Shown piece after piece: positions 33,355 through 45,266 of a stretch of DNA of 64,000 bases. Numbering within the stretch: position 1 is the stretch's first letter; the number at the start of each line of letters is the position of its first letter. Made by a program: the position numbers and the translations under genes. Source of the DNA: Dysidea avara. Its lineage: Eukaryota; Porifera; Demospongiae; Dictyoceratida; Dysideidae. The stretch lies in the NCBI RefSeq assembly GCF_963678975.1, contig NC_089276.1:30124472-30188471 (forward strand), given 5' to 3'. Below the pieces are notes generated by a model. The model was not told the DNA's origin. It searched no databases and worked only from the letters and a program-made list of their open reading frames with translations.

Positions 33355-34350
33355 TATTATTGTTAATTAGCAAAGCCCACTAGGGGCAACACGCTAATGA
33401 GCATTACAATCACATATTATATTACTTACAGTGTTCTTAAATGTTTCGAGATCTATTGTGTCGATGTTAGGAATTTGAAGGGAGTTCCATTGAATAATTG
33501 TTCGAGGGAGGAAGGAGTATTTGTACACATCAACTCTTGTTTGCAATTGAGTTAGCGTGAGAGGTTGTTGAGCACGGGTGCAGGACACTGGAGTTGGTGA
33601 CGGTAAGCAATGATCAGGGATTGCTAGTAAGTCCCTGACAATCTTGAATAGGAAGGTGAGTCTAGCAATTGTTCTTCTGTTTTGAAGTGTAGGCCATTCA
33701 AGACTGGTTAACATGTCTGTGATGCTATCATGGTTTTGGTTAGATCTGTGCCAGGGTTTGTTTAAAATGAAACGAGCAGCGCGGTGTTGAATCATTTCTA
33801 GTTTACTAATACTAGTGTGATGATAGGGGTCCCAGATAGCTGAGCAGTATTCTAATGATGGTAAGAGCAATTGTTTGTAGACGTGTTCTTTAATTTCTGA
33901 TGGCGCATTGTGGAGATTTCTTTTTAAGAATCCAAGGAGTCGATTTTCCTTGTCACAGATGTAATTGATGTGAGGATCCCATGATAATTTGTGGTGGAGA
34001 CGGATTCCAAGGTAATTGTGTTCTAATACTGTAGCCAGTGGAATGTCAGACATTTTGTATGTGAAAGTACTTTTGTTATGGTGTGTTGTTATCTGTAAAA
34101 TTTTACATTTGGAGATGTTGAATTCCATCATCCAGTCAGTTTCCCACCTTGTTAGTGTGTTTAAATCATCTTGAAGTATTTTATGGTCTTGTGGTGTTTT
34201 AACATAGTAGTGGAGTCTTGGTACAGAGGATTTATTACTTCTTGCAACACAGAAGGCAAAATTCAAGAAGCATAAAGGGTCATATGGCTTCTTTAATTGA
34301 CCAAAGAATGTTGTTCTATAGTCCATATTAGGAATGATAACAGTAAACAA
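33355..34350 (-). pseudogene. LINE reverse transcriptase, C-terminal half
   Basis: Minus-strand ORF (33394-34350). The LINE part starts near residue 45 with 'TPQDHKILQDDLNTL', just after where the catalytic ADD box would be, and includes 'FNISKCKILQI', 'YLGIRLHHKLSWDPHI', 'LLPSLEYCSAIWDPY' and 'IQHRAARFI'. It ends with 'YSFLPRTIIQWNSL'. RT active-site motifs are missing. The first ~45 residues come from flanking DNA. The 3' end carries an AAT-rich tail next to the composite element's terminal hairpin (33350-33365). Divergent from the LINE at 42786, so a second LINE lineage. Confidence 0.85.
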
Positions 34351-35427
34351 CCACCATAATGGGAGTGAAATATATATGTTTGTGGCTAGTTAACATGTAA
34401 GAAGCCATGCCACACTCTACGCTTTTCACTCTCCAATGTTGCAAGAAGTAATAAATACCCTGATAGCTATATACATGCAGAGACGCCCTTATGAATTTGA
34501 AAGTAAATAACCCTGAACAACCAGATACGGATACTTTATTACTATATGTTGTTGGAGATTGTTTTAAAATACAACAGATTTGAATTTGATGGAAGACCTT
34601 TCACCAAATACAAGGAATGACATCACATAATCGTATATGCCATTATATTCATTGGTAAACTGGGGCATGCGATACACTCTCAGCCCCTTCTTAAGGTTCC
34701 TATGGATACATATATACTTGAAATTAACCAGGAGAAGACATCCTGACCACCTGGAAAACTCCTGTAAGCATTCAAGCCATTAATTGGATGGCTGCAGGTT
34801 CAAAGCTGCCCAGGTCCAATCATGGATTTTTTTCCTTTCCCCACCTTTTCAAACATAGTTTCTGTAACAAATTTACACAAGCTGTAGGATCAGGAGTCCT
34901 ACAGATCTTCAGAACTTGTGTGCTGTAAAGTCTTATTAAATAAAAACATAATAAACAAATTAAGCCCCTTTACTATCACAGCCAGGTACGTATACATTGA
35001 TGATATTGTGGTATTGCTGGCACACCCTATGCCTGATCTGAGTAGACTGAGTTACTTGACTTTTTACAGTCTAAGCATGAATATTTCTACCCTTCTATTA
35101 AGTTCCCTTCTGAAATCAGTCAAACTTAATTCACCTTCTTACAGTGTAGATATCAACATTCTTAAAGGATCCCATTTTTCAAATTAGATGCAGAAACTTA
35201 CAAAAAAATCTACAAATTCATTATCAACTATACGTCCTCCTAGCACAGGCAAGACTATGGCCATAGGTGAGCTGAAAAGATATATACCTCCATATGAATT
35301 CATGTGCAGACACATTCTATGGTGAATCAAAACATAAAATCAACCCGGCTTAGAAGTAGAGGGCATTCACAGAGATTCACGTCAATAAGGTATATAGACT
35401 ATAATGACAGAATCTCAGAACTCTACC
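34351..35427. other. No gene recognised
   Basis: AT-rich sequence with only short ORFs of no recognisable content. Confidence 0.4.
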
Positions 35428-35432
35428 AAAAC

Positions 35433-35896
35433 CAGGGGCAGATCCAGGAGCTGACAAGGGGAGGGGCACAAACAGGCTAAGTTGTATGTGGTTGGGGATA
35501 CTGAGCAGATTCTCTTGTTAGTTGCTGTATACTTGAAGCTGCAAATAATCACTTCATAGTAGTCTCTCACCGTTCATCCATTATAGCCTTTATAGATAGC
35601 TGTGAAGTTTTAAAAGCTGTTTAAAAGGCTATGAATGTCTCAAACACCAGCAACATGAAAATGATTTATAGTACACAAAAGGGAGCTGGGAACAGTTTGA
35701 CAACTGCTTGACTTTGGGTTTAGGTGAGTTTGCAAAAATGCATGTTTTAATAGCTGAAGTGATTTTGGCCTGGAAAGATCTAATATTTTAATCAAATCAA
35801 AAGGAGTAGCTATGTACGTAGCTATGGCTATGGCTGCTCCACAAAGGATGGGACGGGGGCATTTTCCCTAACTGCCCTATCCTGGATCCGCCATTG
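35433..35896. mobile_element. hAT MITE, perfect 5-bp duplication AAAAC
   Basis: The ends are CAGGGGCAGATCCAGGAGC and the complement of CAATGGCGGATCCAGG. AAAAC lies at 35428-35432 and 35897-35901. Paralogue of 13196-13695. Confidence 0.85.
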
Positions 35897-35901
35897 AAAA
35901 C

Positions 35902-36826
35902 ACAAATAGGACTATAAGAAACATATAGCTAATGTCTTGCCATTTGTGATTAGGTCCAAACCCTCAGTTACCAATTGCAAAGTCTTTCATACATATTTCG
36001 AGGAAACATGTTGGCCTACTATCACACAACTTAAACAATTTGACAAGGTAAAACTCCCAATACCTATAGTTTAGTCTTACAAAAACCCAGAAATCTTAGG
36101 TTTTATATAGTCAGAGCCAAACTCCCTCCTCTGGGCTCCACATCTATTGATTACTCCTTAAAGTGGAGTTAAGTTAGTACAGAAGCTTCCCCCAACAGGT
36201 TGATAATTTAGTTTAAGCACACATAATGTATAAATGAAGATATGCATTTTCACAAGCTTATATATATTACCTACCAAACTCCAGGCTCTGAACTCCAGGC
36301 TTCAAAACTCCTCTTAGATTTACTGCATGTTAAGATTGATATTAATTTTTACAATGGGATTCACACTCATTGGAAATTTTTACAGTTTAGCACCATCATT
36401 TTGCCTATTATGCATGCGGCTTCAAAGCATTTATTATATGCCAACATAATACAAGGGTAGATTTATGGGGTGTATGCATGGAGAATCCCCCTTGGGAAAT
36501 CCTAGATCTGCCCTGTAATAAACTGGTACTTAATAGACTATTGCAGTTTCCACTGACTGCTCTAGTAGGGATTATCAATTTAATTTCATTCAATTTAGCT
36601 CCATAGTCTGAAATATCCACCTACTAATTGCTGGGAAGTATGCCTATTATGCTTATTTGACACAGGCCTAGCCACAGAAATGATTAATTTTCTGCAATCA
36701 GTATTATTGTCATCATAAAAGCTAGCCTTTCTATGTGGTCCCACGACCCCCAAACCTTTGTGGTCCCTACTATACAATACCATGCATATCATACTGTATG
36801 ATACCACTCAGGGCTGCAGCTGCTCA
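35902..36826. other. No gene; TATTATGC-type relics
   Basis: Short matches to the TATTATGC MITE family near 36400-36450 and 36640-36660. Otherwise nothing is supported. Confidence 0.4.
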
Positions 36827-36834
36827 CCTAATAG

Positions 36835-37183
36835 CATAGGCGGCGGAAAGGGGGAGGCTAGGGGGCTTAGCCCCCCTCAGAATGATATCACACCGAAATT
36901 ATCTTTCTTGGAGTGGGGCTGAAAACCGTCATAAAGATCGAGATACTCTAATAGAGCAGTCACTCTAATAAAGTAGTCAGTGTGTAGCGAGCTATATGTA
37001 AGGATTTTTACGTAGTTTATCAGCTAGAAATGGTAGCTAGTGAGGTGGAAAGCTCTTGTCAGTTGGTTGTGACCTGTTTTTTTTTTTTTTGTTTTTTTTT
37101 TTTTGGTATCACCTTACCAAACTATAGAAATAAGTCTGGGTCAGCCCAGCCCCCCCTCATATCAACTACTTCCTCCGCCGCGG
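36835..37183. mobile_element. hAT MITE, 8-bp duplication CCTAATAG
   Basis: The ends are CATAGGCGGCGGAAAG and the complement of CCGCGGCGGAGGAAG. CCTAATAG lies at 36827-36834 and 37184-37191. Inverted relative to the copy at 52050-52416. Carries the iteron-like motif (36935-36980) and the A/T-tract module (37070-37110). Confidence 0.9.
36935..36980. repeat. Iteron-like motif cluster (type example)
   Basis: AGATCGAGAT followed directly by ACTCTAATAGAGCAGTC and the variant ACTCTAATAAAGTAGTC in tandem (17-bp period). Each unit centres on the 11-bp palindrome CTCTAATAGAG. The same arrangement recurs across the window in unrelated elements; see findings for the full list. Confidence 0.85.
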
Positions 37184-37314
37184 CCTAATAGGTGAAGGAA
37201 GTGACAAACCTGCATTCATCACATTACTTTTATACAAACGTTTTTAAACATCAATTGTGGATTTAAATTGTGGGCACAAGAAAGAAATGATTGCGGGTTT
37301 TGCTGATTGTAGTG

Positions 37315-38113
37315 CAGGGGCGTAGCCAGGATTTTTTGAAGGGGGGTTCCAGCACCAGCTTTGAGTTAGTAGAAGCAGGGGTCTGGGGGTGCAGCCCAGC
37401 TGCTGAGAGACTTTCAATATTTTAATACATCAAAACTCAGCAAAGTGCTATATTTTATGCAAAAAGTACATTAATTATGATGCATTAAGTGCCCTGGGAT
37501 GAAGGTAGTACTAGATAAAGTCACCTAGTGGAAACAGACAGCATAACACATAGAGACAGATATAGTAATCTGTAAGTGATGGTTATATCTCACTGTGGTA
37601 TAAGAGCCATGAATCCACTGATACAAATAACAATCAAAACAATATAACTATACAAATATGCATAGTATGAATTCATTTTGCATAACAAAAGTGATAAATT
37701 ACTGGAGCTCTATATCTTTAAACACTGCACACCAAAGCTATAGCAGTATAAGGTCATGCTAAGTTTTGCATTTAATGTTGGAATGTCTGAAAAACTTCAT
37801 ATGGACATGGATATTTACATGCATGTTCTATTAGAGTATACCTGACTGCTCTATTAGAGTATATACCTGACTGCTCTATTAGAGTATATCGATCTTTTTA
37901 ACAAGTTTTGAAGAGGGCTCATGTTACCTCTGTAAATCCTTCCCTGAGAGATGAATGTAAGTTTTATCAATTGTTGTGCTGTGCCATTACACTATATTGC
38001 TCACTCATTTTGTCCTGCCACACTAAATGGTGTGTTAGGATCCTGCTTGCAGAAGTCTAAATTTTACAGGGGGGGTTCCTGAACCCCCGGAACCCCCCCT
38101 CCCTACGCCCCTG
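37315..38113. mobile_element. hAT-like MITE, CAGGGGCGTAGCC ends
   Basis: CAGGGGCGTAGCCAGG at the left and CTACGCCCCTG at the right are inverted. GGGGGGTTCC/GGAACCCCCC lies just inside. No convincing target duplication is visible. Three iteron-like units lie at 37824-37898. Confidence 0.7.
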
Positions 38114-38221
38114 CTGTCATTGCTAGATAGTACATCTCCAGCTCACCCGATAGTCTATGCATATATAGCAAAAAACGTACTGTATATAGCATAACTTGTG
38201 CTACAATCAATTACTATTATT

Positions 38222-38690
38222 AATGGATGGATGGACATACAAACAGGGTTACAAAAGTAAAGTTTAGGCACTAGGCCTTTGTTCATATCCATATCCTATG
38301 TCATTCCAATAATTATCAAGACTTGCTTTGAAAGTAAATATTGTTGGTGCTGAAACAACTTCTGCTGGCAGGGAGTTCCATGTATTTATCACTCTCTGGG
38401 TGAAAAAATTCGACCTTAAAAGTAGACGTGATGGTTTTTTGAAAAGTTTCAAGTGGTGTCCTCTTGTGTGATGAACAGAGTTTCGAGTAGAGTACCTTGA
38501 CCAGTCGACATCATAATAACCATAATTGTTGTTGTACAATGATAAACTGGCCATCTGTATGTATTTTGATGATTGTTGTAATCTTTGCCATATTTTGTGA
38601 TGGAAATATTGCACAGTAGAGATGTATGAAAGTTTGGAATTCATTATTGGAATTGCACAATTCTTTACAGGTTTTGTGAACTCCATGATT
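38222..38690 (-). pseudogene. LINE 3'-end fragment with TGGA tail
   Basis: The minus-strand ORF 38264-38686 ends with 'RGHHLKLFKKPSR', 'NFFTQRVINTWNSLP' and 'FKASLDNYWND', the C-terminal signature of CR1/Jockey LINEs. A TGGA simple repeat follows the 3' end (38224-38234 on the plus strand). Nothing of the catalytic RT remains. Confidence 0.8.
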
Positions 38691-38760
38691 TACATGTAGC
38701 TAGCTAAGTCAGTACATACAGTACTATTGTACAAATGAACAGATGAGTAGTCTTGTACAT

Positions 38761-38935
38761 AAGCGGCGGAAAGGGGGGAGGGGGCTAGGGGGTTGAAGCC
38801 CCGTTCAGAATGATGTCACGCCAAAATTGTCCTTCTTGGAGTGGGGCTGAAAACCGCGATAAAGATCGAGATACTCTAATAGAGTATAGTCACTCTAATA
38901 AAGCAGTTATAGTATTAGAGCAGTGTGTAGCGACA
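38761..38935. mobile_element. Truncated copy of the CAGCGGCGG/CATAGGCGG hAT MITE
   Basis: Starts at AAGCGGCGGAAAGG, matches 36835-37005 including the motif cluster (38864-38925), and lacks its other end. Confidence 0.8.
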
Positions 38936-38957
38936 TAGATAATATATTATACCGTAA

Positions 38958-39165
38958 GGTATATCTAAACCAAAACAGCCAAGCTGTAAAAAAAAAGTGC
39001 GGCCCCCAAAAAGGCCAAGATGAAAAAGGATGTGAAATCCAAGGTGGCGGCCAAGAAATGACTGTGGTGGTAGGTCAATGGCAAAAATTTTAATTACGAC
39101 AATTAAGGTGAATTTGGTGCCGAATCCTAGTGGAGGAGGCAATGCAAATTCACCTGAATTGTCAT
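38958..39165. mobile_element. Half copy of the composite element's foldback
   Basis: Left arm and centre only (AACAGCCAAGCTGTAAAAAA, AAATCCAAGGTGGCGGCC, AATTCACCTGAATTGTC). The ORFs 38915-39322 and 39078-39266 derive from it. Confidence 0.75.
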
Positions 39166-39885
39166 ATCCAACAATTAAGCGACTTTTAATAATTTTTTTA
39201 TTGGCAAGATACACGCGTCTACACTGGAAGCAGGTTTTCAAGGCTCTGTTATGGAGCGTCAGATAACTTTTAAACCTTTCCCAGGTTCTAGCAGGAATGG
39301 CCAGCATGACATCTACTTTCACGTAAAATGTAACAGCTTAATACGGTCTTCTTCATGGTACAAAGTAGGGAGTTTAACATTACACATAGAACCATTGGCA
39401 ATGAAAATATTGGCTCACCCCAACAATCCAGGCGCGAACTTTTTAACGATTCCAGGTTATACCAGGCTAGATCTATCCTTTCTTGATTACTTCAGCTAGC
39501 TATACCGTTCGTGACGAACGTTTTACACGGTACAAATAATTTTATAAAAATCACTATCTCAATCCAATAGTCGCATACCCTGGCTGATCACTGATTATTA
39601 GTGACGCGCGCTATATTGCGTGGGCGAGTTGCAATGGAGAAGTATTCCGTTCTTGAATGTTTAATTCATCAACTTTTCAATGGTCAATAGTCCTTGTACA
39701 TCATGCTAATAACTTTTTTTGATCACGTGATACATCTTTGTATTTTGTACATGTAATCAAATAAATATTTTTAAAAATGGTCATTATAAAAATTTCAAGT
39801 TATTTGTTTGCAGTTCTCCAACATATAAACCTGTGGAAAAAATAGTCACATTTAAATTGGTGAATTTAAAAAAAATCTTTATTAC
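39166..39885. other. No gene recognised
   Basis: Unassigned sequence. A short palindrome, CGTTCGTGACGAACG, lies near 39507-39521. Confidence 0.4.
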
Positions 39886-39907
39886 GCACACATTACACAC
39901 ACACACA

Positions 39908-39941
<34 letters not shown>

Positions 39942-40019
39942 CACACACACACACACACACACACACACTACACACACACACACAACACACACACACACAC
40001 AAACACTACACACACACAG
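39886..40019. repeat. (CA)n microsatellite with CTA interruptions
   Basis: Long runs of ACACAC interrupted by single T insertions. ORFs reading through it (Cys-Val and His-Thr repeats) are not genes. Confidence 0.98.
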
Positions 40020-41130
40020 GATTTTTTTCAGGATTGGTCTGAAAAAAATCGTGACACACAGTTCTCCACTGTGCTTTAAGTGGGGAAATAACTGTACAGT
40101 CTAGAGGCTGAGCCTCACGAGTGGTGTGTGGAGGCAAACATAGAAGCAACACTTCATTTCTTTTAGCATACCGAACAGCCTCAGGCTGATAATGGGTACT
40201 GTGCCCATCTAGGAGCAACAGAAGTGGACATTCACACACTGCGTGCTTCAGGAAGTGTCCACTCAACCAAGATTCAAACAAATCAGTGGTGATCCACCCA
40301 GAATCACTGTAATCATAAGTCATACCAGGCAAACCACCACTGGTCCATGCATGGTTAACGCCATTTGCTTCAAAAATTATAGTAGGTGGGATGACTTGCC
40401 CAGTAGCACTCCCACAAGCAACAATAGTTATTTGTCCTTTTGTGCCTGTTGAACGATATCGAACCTTTTTAGCTCCAGTTTTTGTCACAACGTTAGGTGC
40501 CTTAGGATCCAAAGGGACTCCACTTTCATCAACATTATATATCTGCCCTGGGGAGTTCGTTATTCCATGTTTCTGCATCACAGTCTGAAGCAAAGCAAAG
40601 TAATCACTAATTGTCTCTTCGTTTACCGCATCCATGCGAACATGTGCAGTATTATCTCCTCTTCTTAATGACAAATCACCCTGCCTATCCCTGAATGACC
40701 TCCACCAACCTTGAGTTATCCCACTCTCTTTTCTTAACACACCCTTTTGCTTTGCATATGATTCTGCAATATTTAGAACGTCTCTTCTTGTCTTCCCAAA
40801 GCCCACCTCAGAAGATTCCTTTAAAAAATCTGCAAGTTCTTTCTCTTCATCATCACTTAGGTATTTTGGTGGACCAGATTTTGTCCCATGTTTTACTCTG
40901 CCACTAACCCTATCTTTTAATGTTGTAGCTGGAACACCATAGACTCTAGCAGCTTCATTAACTCCACACGTGGTGGTTTCTACAGCTTCCATGGCATTTT
41001 TCATTTGCTCATTTGTCCACTGCTTCCTTCTTTTCTTAGTTGGTGTGTGTAATACCGCCGGTGCTGACTTCGAACGCTTCCTTTTCTTCAATACTTTCCT
41101 CTGTCCTTGGCGTCGTGGCATATCGAACAA
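40006..41130 (-). pseudogene. pogo/Tigger-type DDE transposase, C-terminally truncated
   Basis: An open frame of 374 residues. The N-terminus is basic. Residues 36-80 are a psq-type helix-turn-helix ('WTNEQMKNAMEAV...GVNEAARVYGVPATTLKDR'). Residues about 88-155 are a CENP-B-like second DNA-binding domain ending 'GWWRSFRDR'. The DDE_1 catalytic domain has D201 ('YNVDESGV'), D308 ('LLLDGHSTH') and D344 ('QPLDCTV'), a DD35D spacing. Homologues continue well beyond 'TVCHDFFQTNPEK'; here the frame runs into the CA microsatellite and ends with a few unrelated residues. The more probable start is Met4 (MPRRQGQRK). No terminal repeats were found, so the element is partial. Host-domesticated copies exist in this family, but the truncation argues against function. 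Confidence 0.88.
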
Positions 41131-41368
41131 CCTGGTAAAAAATGATTATAAGCAATGGTTACAAGCTAAACATATATCACTATACATAATTCAGCTTACA
41201 GACGACTGAAAATACGTGAGAATTGGCAAGACCATTAGCACGAGGTAGTAGAATAACACGGGGAGTAACCGAAAGAAACACGGAAAATACTTAGGTCGAT
41301 AATAGGTACCGGTCGATAATCGGTCGCTTACTATACACCTTATTTGAAGACCGTCTACAGTCCTAAAG
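41131..41368. other. 5' flank of the Tigger ORF
   Basis: Contains GGTCGATAAT direct repeats near 41293-41322. No terminal repeat identified. Confidence 0.4.
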
Positions 41369-42436
41369 TAGGGTCCGCAACGTGAAATTTCGACCTCCGA
41401 GAATCAACTACCAAACCACCCACAAATGCTAGGCTAGGTACCACTTAGAAAACGCCAGTTTGGTGTTAATTTTCATTAACGTTTTGTCGTGCAAATCGGC
41501 GAATATGCTTACAAATTACGAGATTTTTTGCTATATCTTCAAGTAAATGTCTTTTAAAGCTATAATATGCACTCTCAACCTTTCTTACTAACTGTACTCT
41601 AAACTAAAACCATCCATGGCTGCATTGTCTGGAGCGATTTCCAGCCGCAGCATCGCGAAAATGAAATTTCGGACTCGAAAAAAGTTTCGATGCCACTGAA
41701 GCACACAGTAGCGATGCCAAAGTAACCCTCCCAGGTCAAACTGGTCTGGCATGGGTCCAACTACTACCACACCAAATATCATGGAATTCCAAAATTGTTT
41801 GCCATCTGGCTGAGCTTTACGGGTGTCAAAAATTCGTCTAAAATGCCGATTTTATTCACTGACGAGAACCTTTGCTAGCCAGATGTGCTAGTTTACTTCT
41901 CAAAAGCTTACTAGATCCATAGCCAGTAGCTTTCATTTATAGGATTGGTCTGGCAGCTCTTCTAGCGACCTCAAAAACCGACAAATGCCGATATCCACGA
42001 ATTTTGCCGATATCGACCAATTTACACTGCATTAAAGAAATCTTGCACATCAAACGTGATGCTTTGCCTCTCTAAAGTCATGCTGCATCCTTGTTTAGTT
42101 ATATTCGTCCATAGGGTGGCACTGGCGGCTCTCTTATCGAGGCCAAAATCCATCAAAATGCCCATCTCACCATTTGTCATCAGTTTTAGGAAGTTTTACA
42201 AGTCAAACATGCTGGTTTACCTCTCTGCATCCTTGCTGGACATTTCAATCACCTTCGTCTGTGTAGGCACCTTTCTTCAGTTTCTTGAAAATGTCAGAGC
42301 ACGCCAATTGGGCGCAACCATCAACACCAGTTAATGCTTATTTTGTTTCATTGGTTCCACGAAAAAATGACAGGAAAACCAGCAAAAATGTAATAGAGCG
42401 AAAATGGAGTTAGTCTAGCTCTAAATATTGTACTCT

Positions 42437-45018
42437 ACAGGTTTATACAAATGATTTCTCTCAAGTTATTGACAGTCCAACCCATATTCATGGCAATACC
42501 CTTGACTTAATCTTCACTAATTCACCCGACTCAGTCACAGACATTGTTATATCTAATGATCTAAATCCGGAAACAAAGTCTGACCATTACTTAATCAGCT
42601 TCAAATTCCAGCTATCAACTACCCAGCACAGTATCACCTCTGAACCAATCTACATTTTTGACTACAATAAGGGAGACTACGATGGCCTGACTAACTTTCT
42701 GTGCAATATTGATTTTTCTAGTTGTTTCCAGTCTAACAATGTTGAATTTATCTGGTTATATATAAAATCCTCCTTATGCGATGCCATGGCAAAATTTATT
42801 CCAAAGATCAAGCTCAATTCTACTCATCAGCCCAAATATTTCACTCCAGCAATCAGACATCAGATTAACTCTATCAGGTCTCTTAAACGAAGACTTCGCA
42901 GATCTCCCTCCTCCAGTATCAGGAATCGTTTACACACTGCTGAACAGTCACTGTCTGATGAAATCCATAAAGCCAGGTCAGAGTTTGAAAGAAAGTTAAT
43001 AATTAACTTTGCACCAAATAATAACTCCATGGTCTACAAATATATAAGAAGTGTCAAAAAATCCAGCTCTATACCATCCTCTGTCCTTTACAACGGTGCT
43101 CCTGCCACTGACAGTGCTGATAAAGCCTCTCTTTTTAATGAATATTTCTTCTCTGTGTTTACCTCTTCAGACTTCGTACTCCCACCCTACCCTGACAAAA
43201 TTGACCCATCTGTCAGATGTCATTTAGTATCAATCCAAATATCTGAACAGGAAGTATATGAAGCACTCGTCTCACTCCATACTGACAAGGCCACTGGTAT
43301 TGATGGTATTGGCCCAAGGATTCTCAAACAATATGCTAACATTCTTGCTAAGCCATTGCACCATTTGTTTACAATCAGTTTAAATAGTTGCTCCATACCT
43401 TATGAATGGCGCATACACACGATTGTTCCTGTACATAAATCTGGTGACAAGACTCAAGTTACTAACTATCGTCCAATTTCTCTACTCTGTATAACATCTA
43501 AGGTATTAGAACAACTAGTTTACAACAAAACCATTTCTTACATTTCAAGTTTTCTCTCACCTCAGCAGTTTGGCTTCTTAAAAAATCGATCCACAGTGCA
43601 ACAGTTGCTTCTCATGTTGAACACCATACATAGTACTAATGACCAAACTGATGTAGTCTATCTTGACTTCAAAAAGGCTTTTGACAGTGTCCCCCACAAG
43701 GAACTGTTATTCAAACTTCGATCACTTGGAATTTCTGGCAAGCTTTGGTCATGGTTTGAATCATACCTACTTAATCGTTATCAGTGTGTGAAGATTAACA
43801 ACTCTTTGTCTCACCTTCTCCCAGTTCTATCCGGAATCCCACAGGGAAGTATACTTGGCCCACTTCTATTTCTCATATATGTTAATGATATTCCGGACAT
43901 CATTAAATTTTGTCTATTGTTTCTATTTGCAGACGATACCAAATGCATCAAAACTATCTCCTCACCACTAGATTCACTTAAACTTCAAGAAGACTTAAAT
44001 AATTTAAACTTTTGGAGTACCCACTGGAATCTTCTATTCGGTCTATCAAAAATCTTTCTGCTATCCTTTAAAAGGAAATCTCCAACATCTTACAATATCG
44101 GCACCTCCCAGATTTCTTGTGTTGATACATACAAAGATCTAGGAATTATGTTATCAAGCGACCTGTCATGGGATGCTCACTATAACCACATTATCTCCAA
44201 ATCCTATCAGGTACTTGGACTTCTAAGAAGATCTTTCTCCCTACAAAATTATGTCCAAGCCAAATCTCGACTATATACCTCTCTTGTTAGATCCCAATTT
44301 TTCTACTGCTCGGTCATCTGGAAACCCCACCTAATTAAGCACATTCAGCAACTCGAACGTGTTCAGAGGCGTGCAACTAAATACATTCTAAATGATTACT
44401 CTACTGACTACAAGTCTCGTCTTATTAATCTCCATATGCTACCCCTGATGTACATTCTTGATGTAAATGATGTGATGTTCTTTCTTAAAAATCTCCACAA
44501 CCCCCACAATGGATTTGACATCAATAATTTCATTAAATTTGCAACTGGTCACACACGTCTAGCTTCTGGAAACAAGCTACTCCAAACAAGATCACCTGAC
44601 AATTCCACTAGTAACTTTTATTTTAACCGGCTTCCTCGCATCTGGAATGCCCTTCCCATTATCAACTACCAGGACAATCCACTCAAGATAAAGGCCAAAC
44701 TTTTAGATTATCTGTGGAATCATTTCACTGCCAATTTCACCTCCAACAACACCTGCTCTTTTTCATTTCTATGTCCATGCTCAAAGTGTTCAAAGATCCC
44801 TCACCAACCTAACTTCAACTCCCTTTAACTGTTAACTTCCCCCCCTTTTAAGTAATCTTAGACTAGTAAGTAAACTTTGTAGCTAATCACTGCTACAATT
44901 TAGCTTCCGGCCACTGACACAGGATGTCAGTGGACCATCAGTGTGCTGCCATATGTCCCAATTGTATCATACCAACATCTGCAACTTGTATGTATGTAGG
45001 TATATGTACACTGTAAAG

Positions 45019-45050
<32 letters not shown>
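42437..45050 (+). mobile_element. CR1/Jockey-like LINE, 5'-truncated, open RT frame
   Basis: Starts inside the endonuclease domain in the foldback loop, continues through a complete RT and 3' UTR, and ends in a TTA simple repeat (45018-45049). Its 3' UTR has a hairpin CCACTGACA...GTCAGTGG at 44911-44933. 5' truncation is the normal outcome of target-primed reverse transcription. Confidence 0.85.
42438..44828 (+). CDS. LINE ORF2: partial endonuclease, complete reverse transcriptase
   Basis: The frame is open from the truncation point; the first Met (42786) gives 680 residues. Upstream of that Met, in frame, is the end of an exonuclease/endonuclease/phosphatase domain ('GNTLDLIFTNSP' and 'KSDHYLISF', where SDH is the catalytic tail), so the true protein started farther 5'. 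RT motifs: 'NYRPISLL', 'VYLDFKKAFDSVPH' (motif A, near residue 292), 'SGIPQGSILGPLLFLIYVND', 'FADDTKC' (motif C, near residue 380), 'YKDLGIMLSSDLSW'. The C-terminus has 'RVQRRATKYILNDY', 'RLPRIWNALP' and a cysteine cluster 'LCPCSKCSK'. No stop or frameshift is visible, so it is recent, though unable to move alone for lack of a full endonuclease. The fragments at 3991-5592 and 6164-6616 are the same family. Confidence 0.9.
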   Translation, partial: QVYTNDFSQVIDSPTHIHGNTLDLIFTNSPDSVTDIVISNDLNPETKSDHYLISFKFQLSTTQHSITSEPIYIFDYNKGDYDGLTNFLCNIDFSSCFQSNNVEFIWLYIKSSLCDAMAKFIPKIKLNSTHQPKYFTPAIRHQINSIRSLKRRLRRSPSSSIRNRLHTAEQSLSDEIHKARSEFERKLIINFAPNNNSMVYKYIRSVKKSSSIPSSVLYNGAPATDSADKASLFNEYFFSVFTSSDFVLPPYPDKIDPSVRCHLVSIQISEQEVYEALVSLHTDKATGIDGIGPRILKQYANILAKPLHHLFTISLNSCSIPYEWRIHTIVPVHKSGDKTQVTNYRPISLLCITSKVLEQLVYNKTISYISSFLSPQQFGFLKNRSTVQQLLLMLNTIHSTNDQTDVVYLDFKKAFDSVPHKELLFKLRSLGISGKLWSWFESYLLNRYQCVKINNSLSHLLPVLSGIPQGSILGPLLFLIYVNDIPDIIKFCLLFLFADDTKCIKTISSPLDSLKLQEDLNNLNFWSTHWNLLFGLSKIFLLSFKRKSPTSYNIGTSQISCVDTYKDLGIMLSSDLSWDAHYNHIISKSYQVLGLLRRSFSLQNYVQAKSRLYTSLVRSQFFYCSVIWKPHLIKHIQQLERVQRRATKYILNDYSTDYKSRLINLHMLPLMYILDVNDVMFFLKNLHNPHNGFDINNFIKFATGHTRLASGNKLLQTRSPDNSTSNFYFNRLPRIWNALPIINYQDNPLKIKAKLLDYLWNHFTANFTSNNTCSFSFLCPCSKCSKIPHQPNFNSL

Positions 45051-45051
<1 letters not shown>

Positions 45052-45266
45052 GAAATGAAAATTCCGATTATCAAAAAACACAATCGAAATTTCCATTCGT
45101 GTAGAGTTACGAAGGGTAGATATTTTAAACTAGACTAATTCCAGTTGGGTTATGTAATATTTCTGCTGGATTTTCGTGGAATCAATGAAACAAAATAAGC
45201 AGTAAGTGGTGTTGATGGTTGCGCCCAATTGGCGTGCTCTGACATTTTCAAGAAACTGAAGAAAGG

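Noticed and set aside
39784-40042. ORFs of Cys-Val and His-Thr repeats
   Set aside because: Pure translation of the (CA)n microsatellite.
42056-42334. 92-residue hydrophobic ORF, repeated at 47917-48267
   Set aside because: Lies in the arms of the giant foldback; its conservation reflects arm identity, and there is no recognisable domain.
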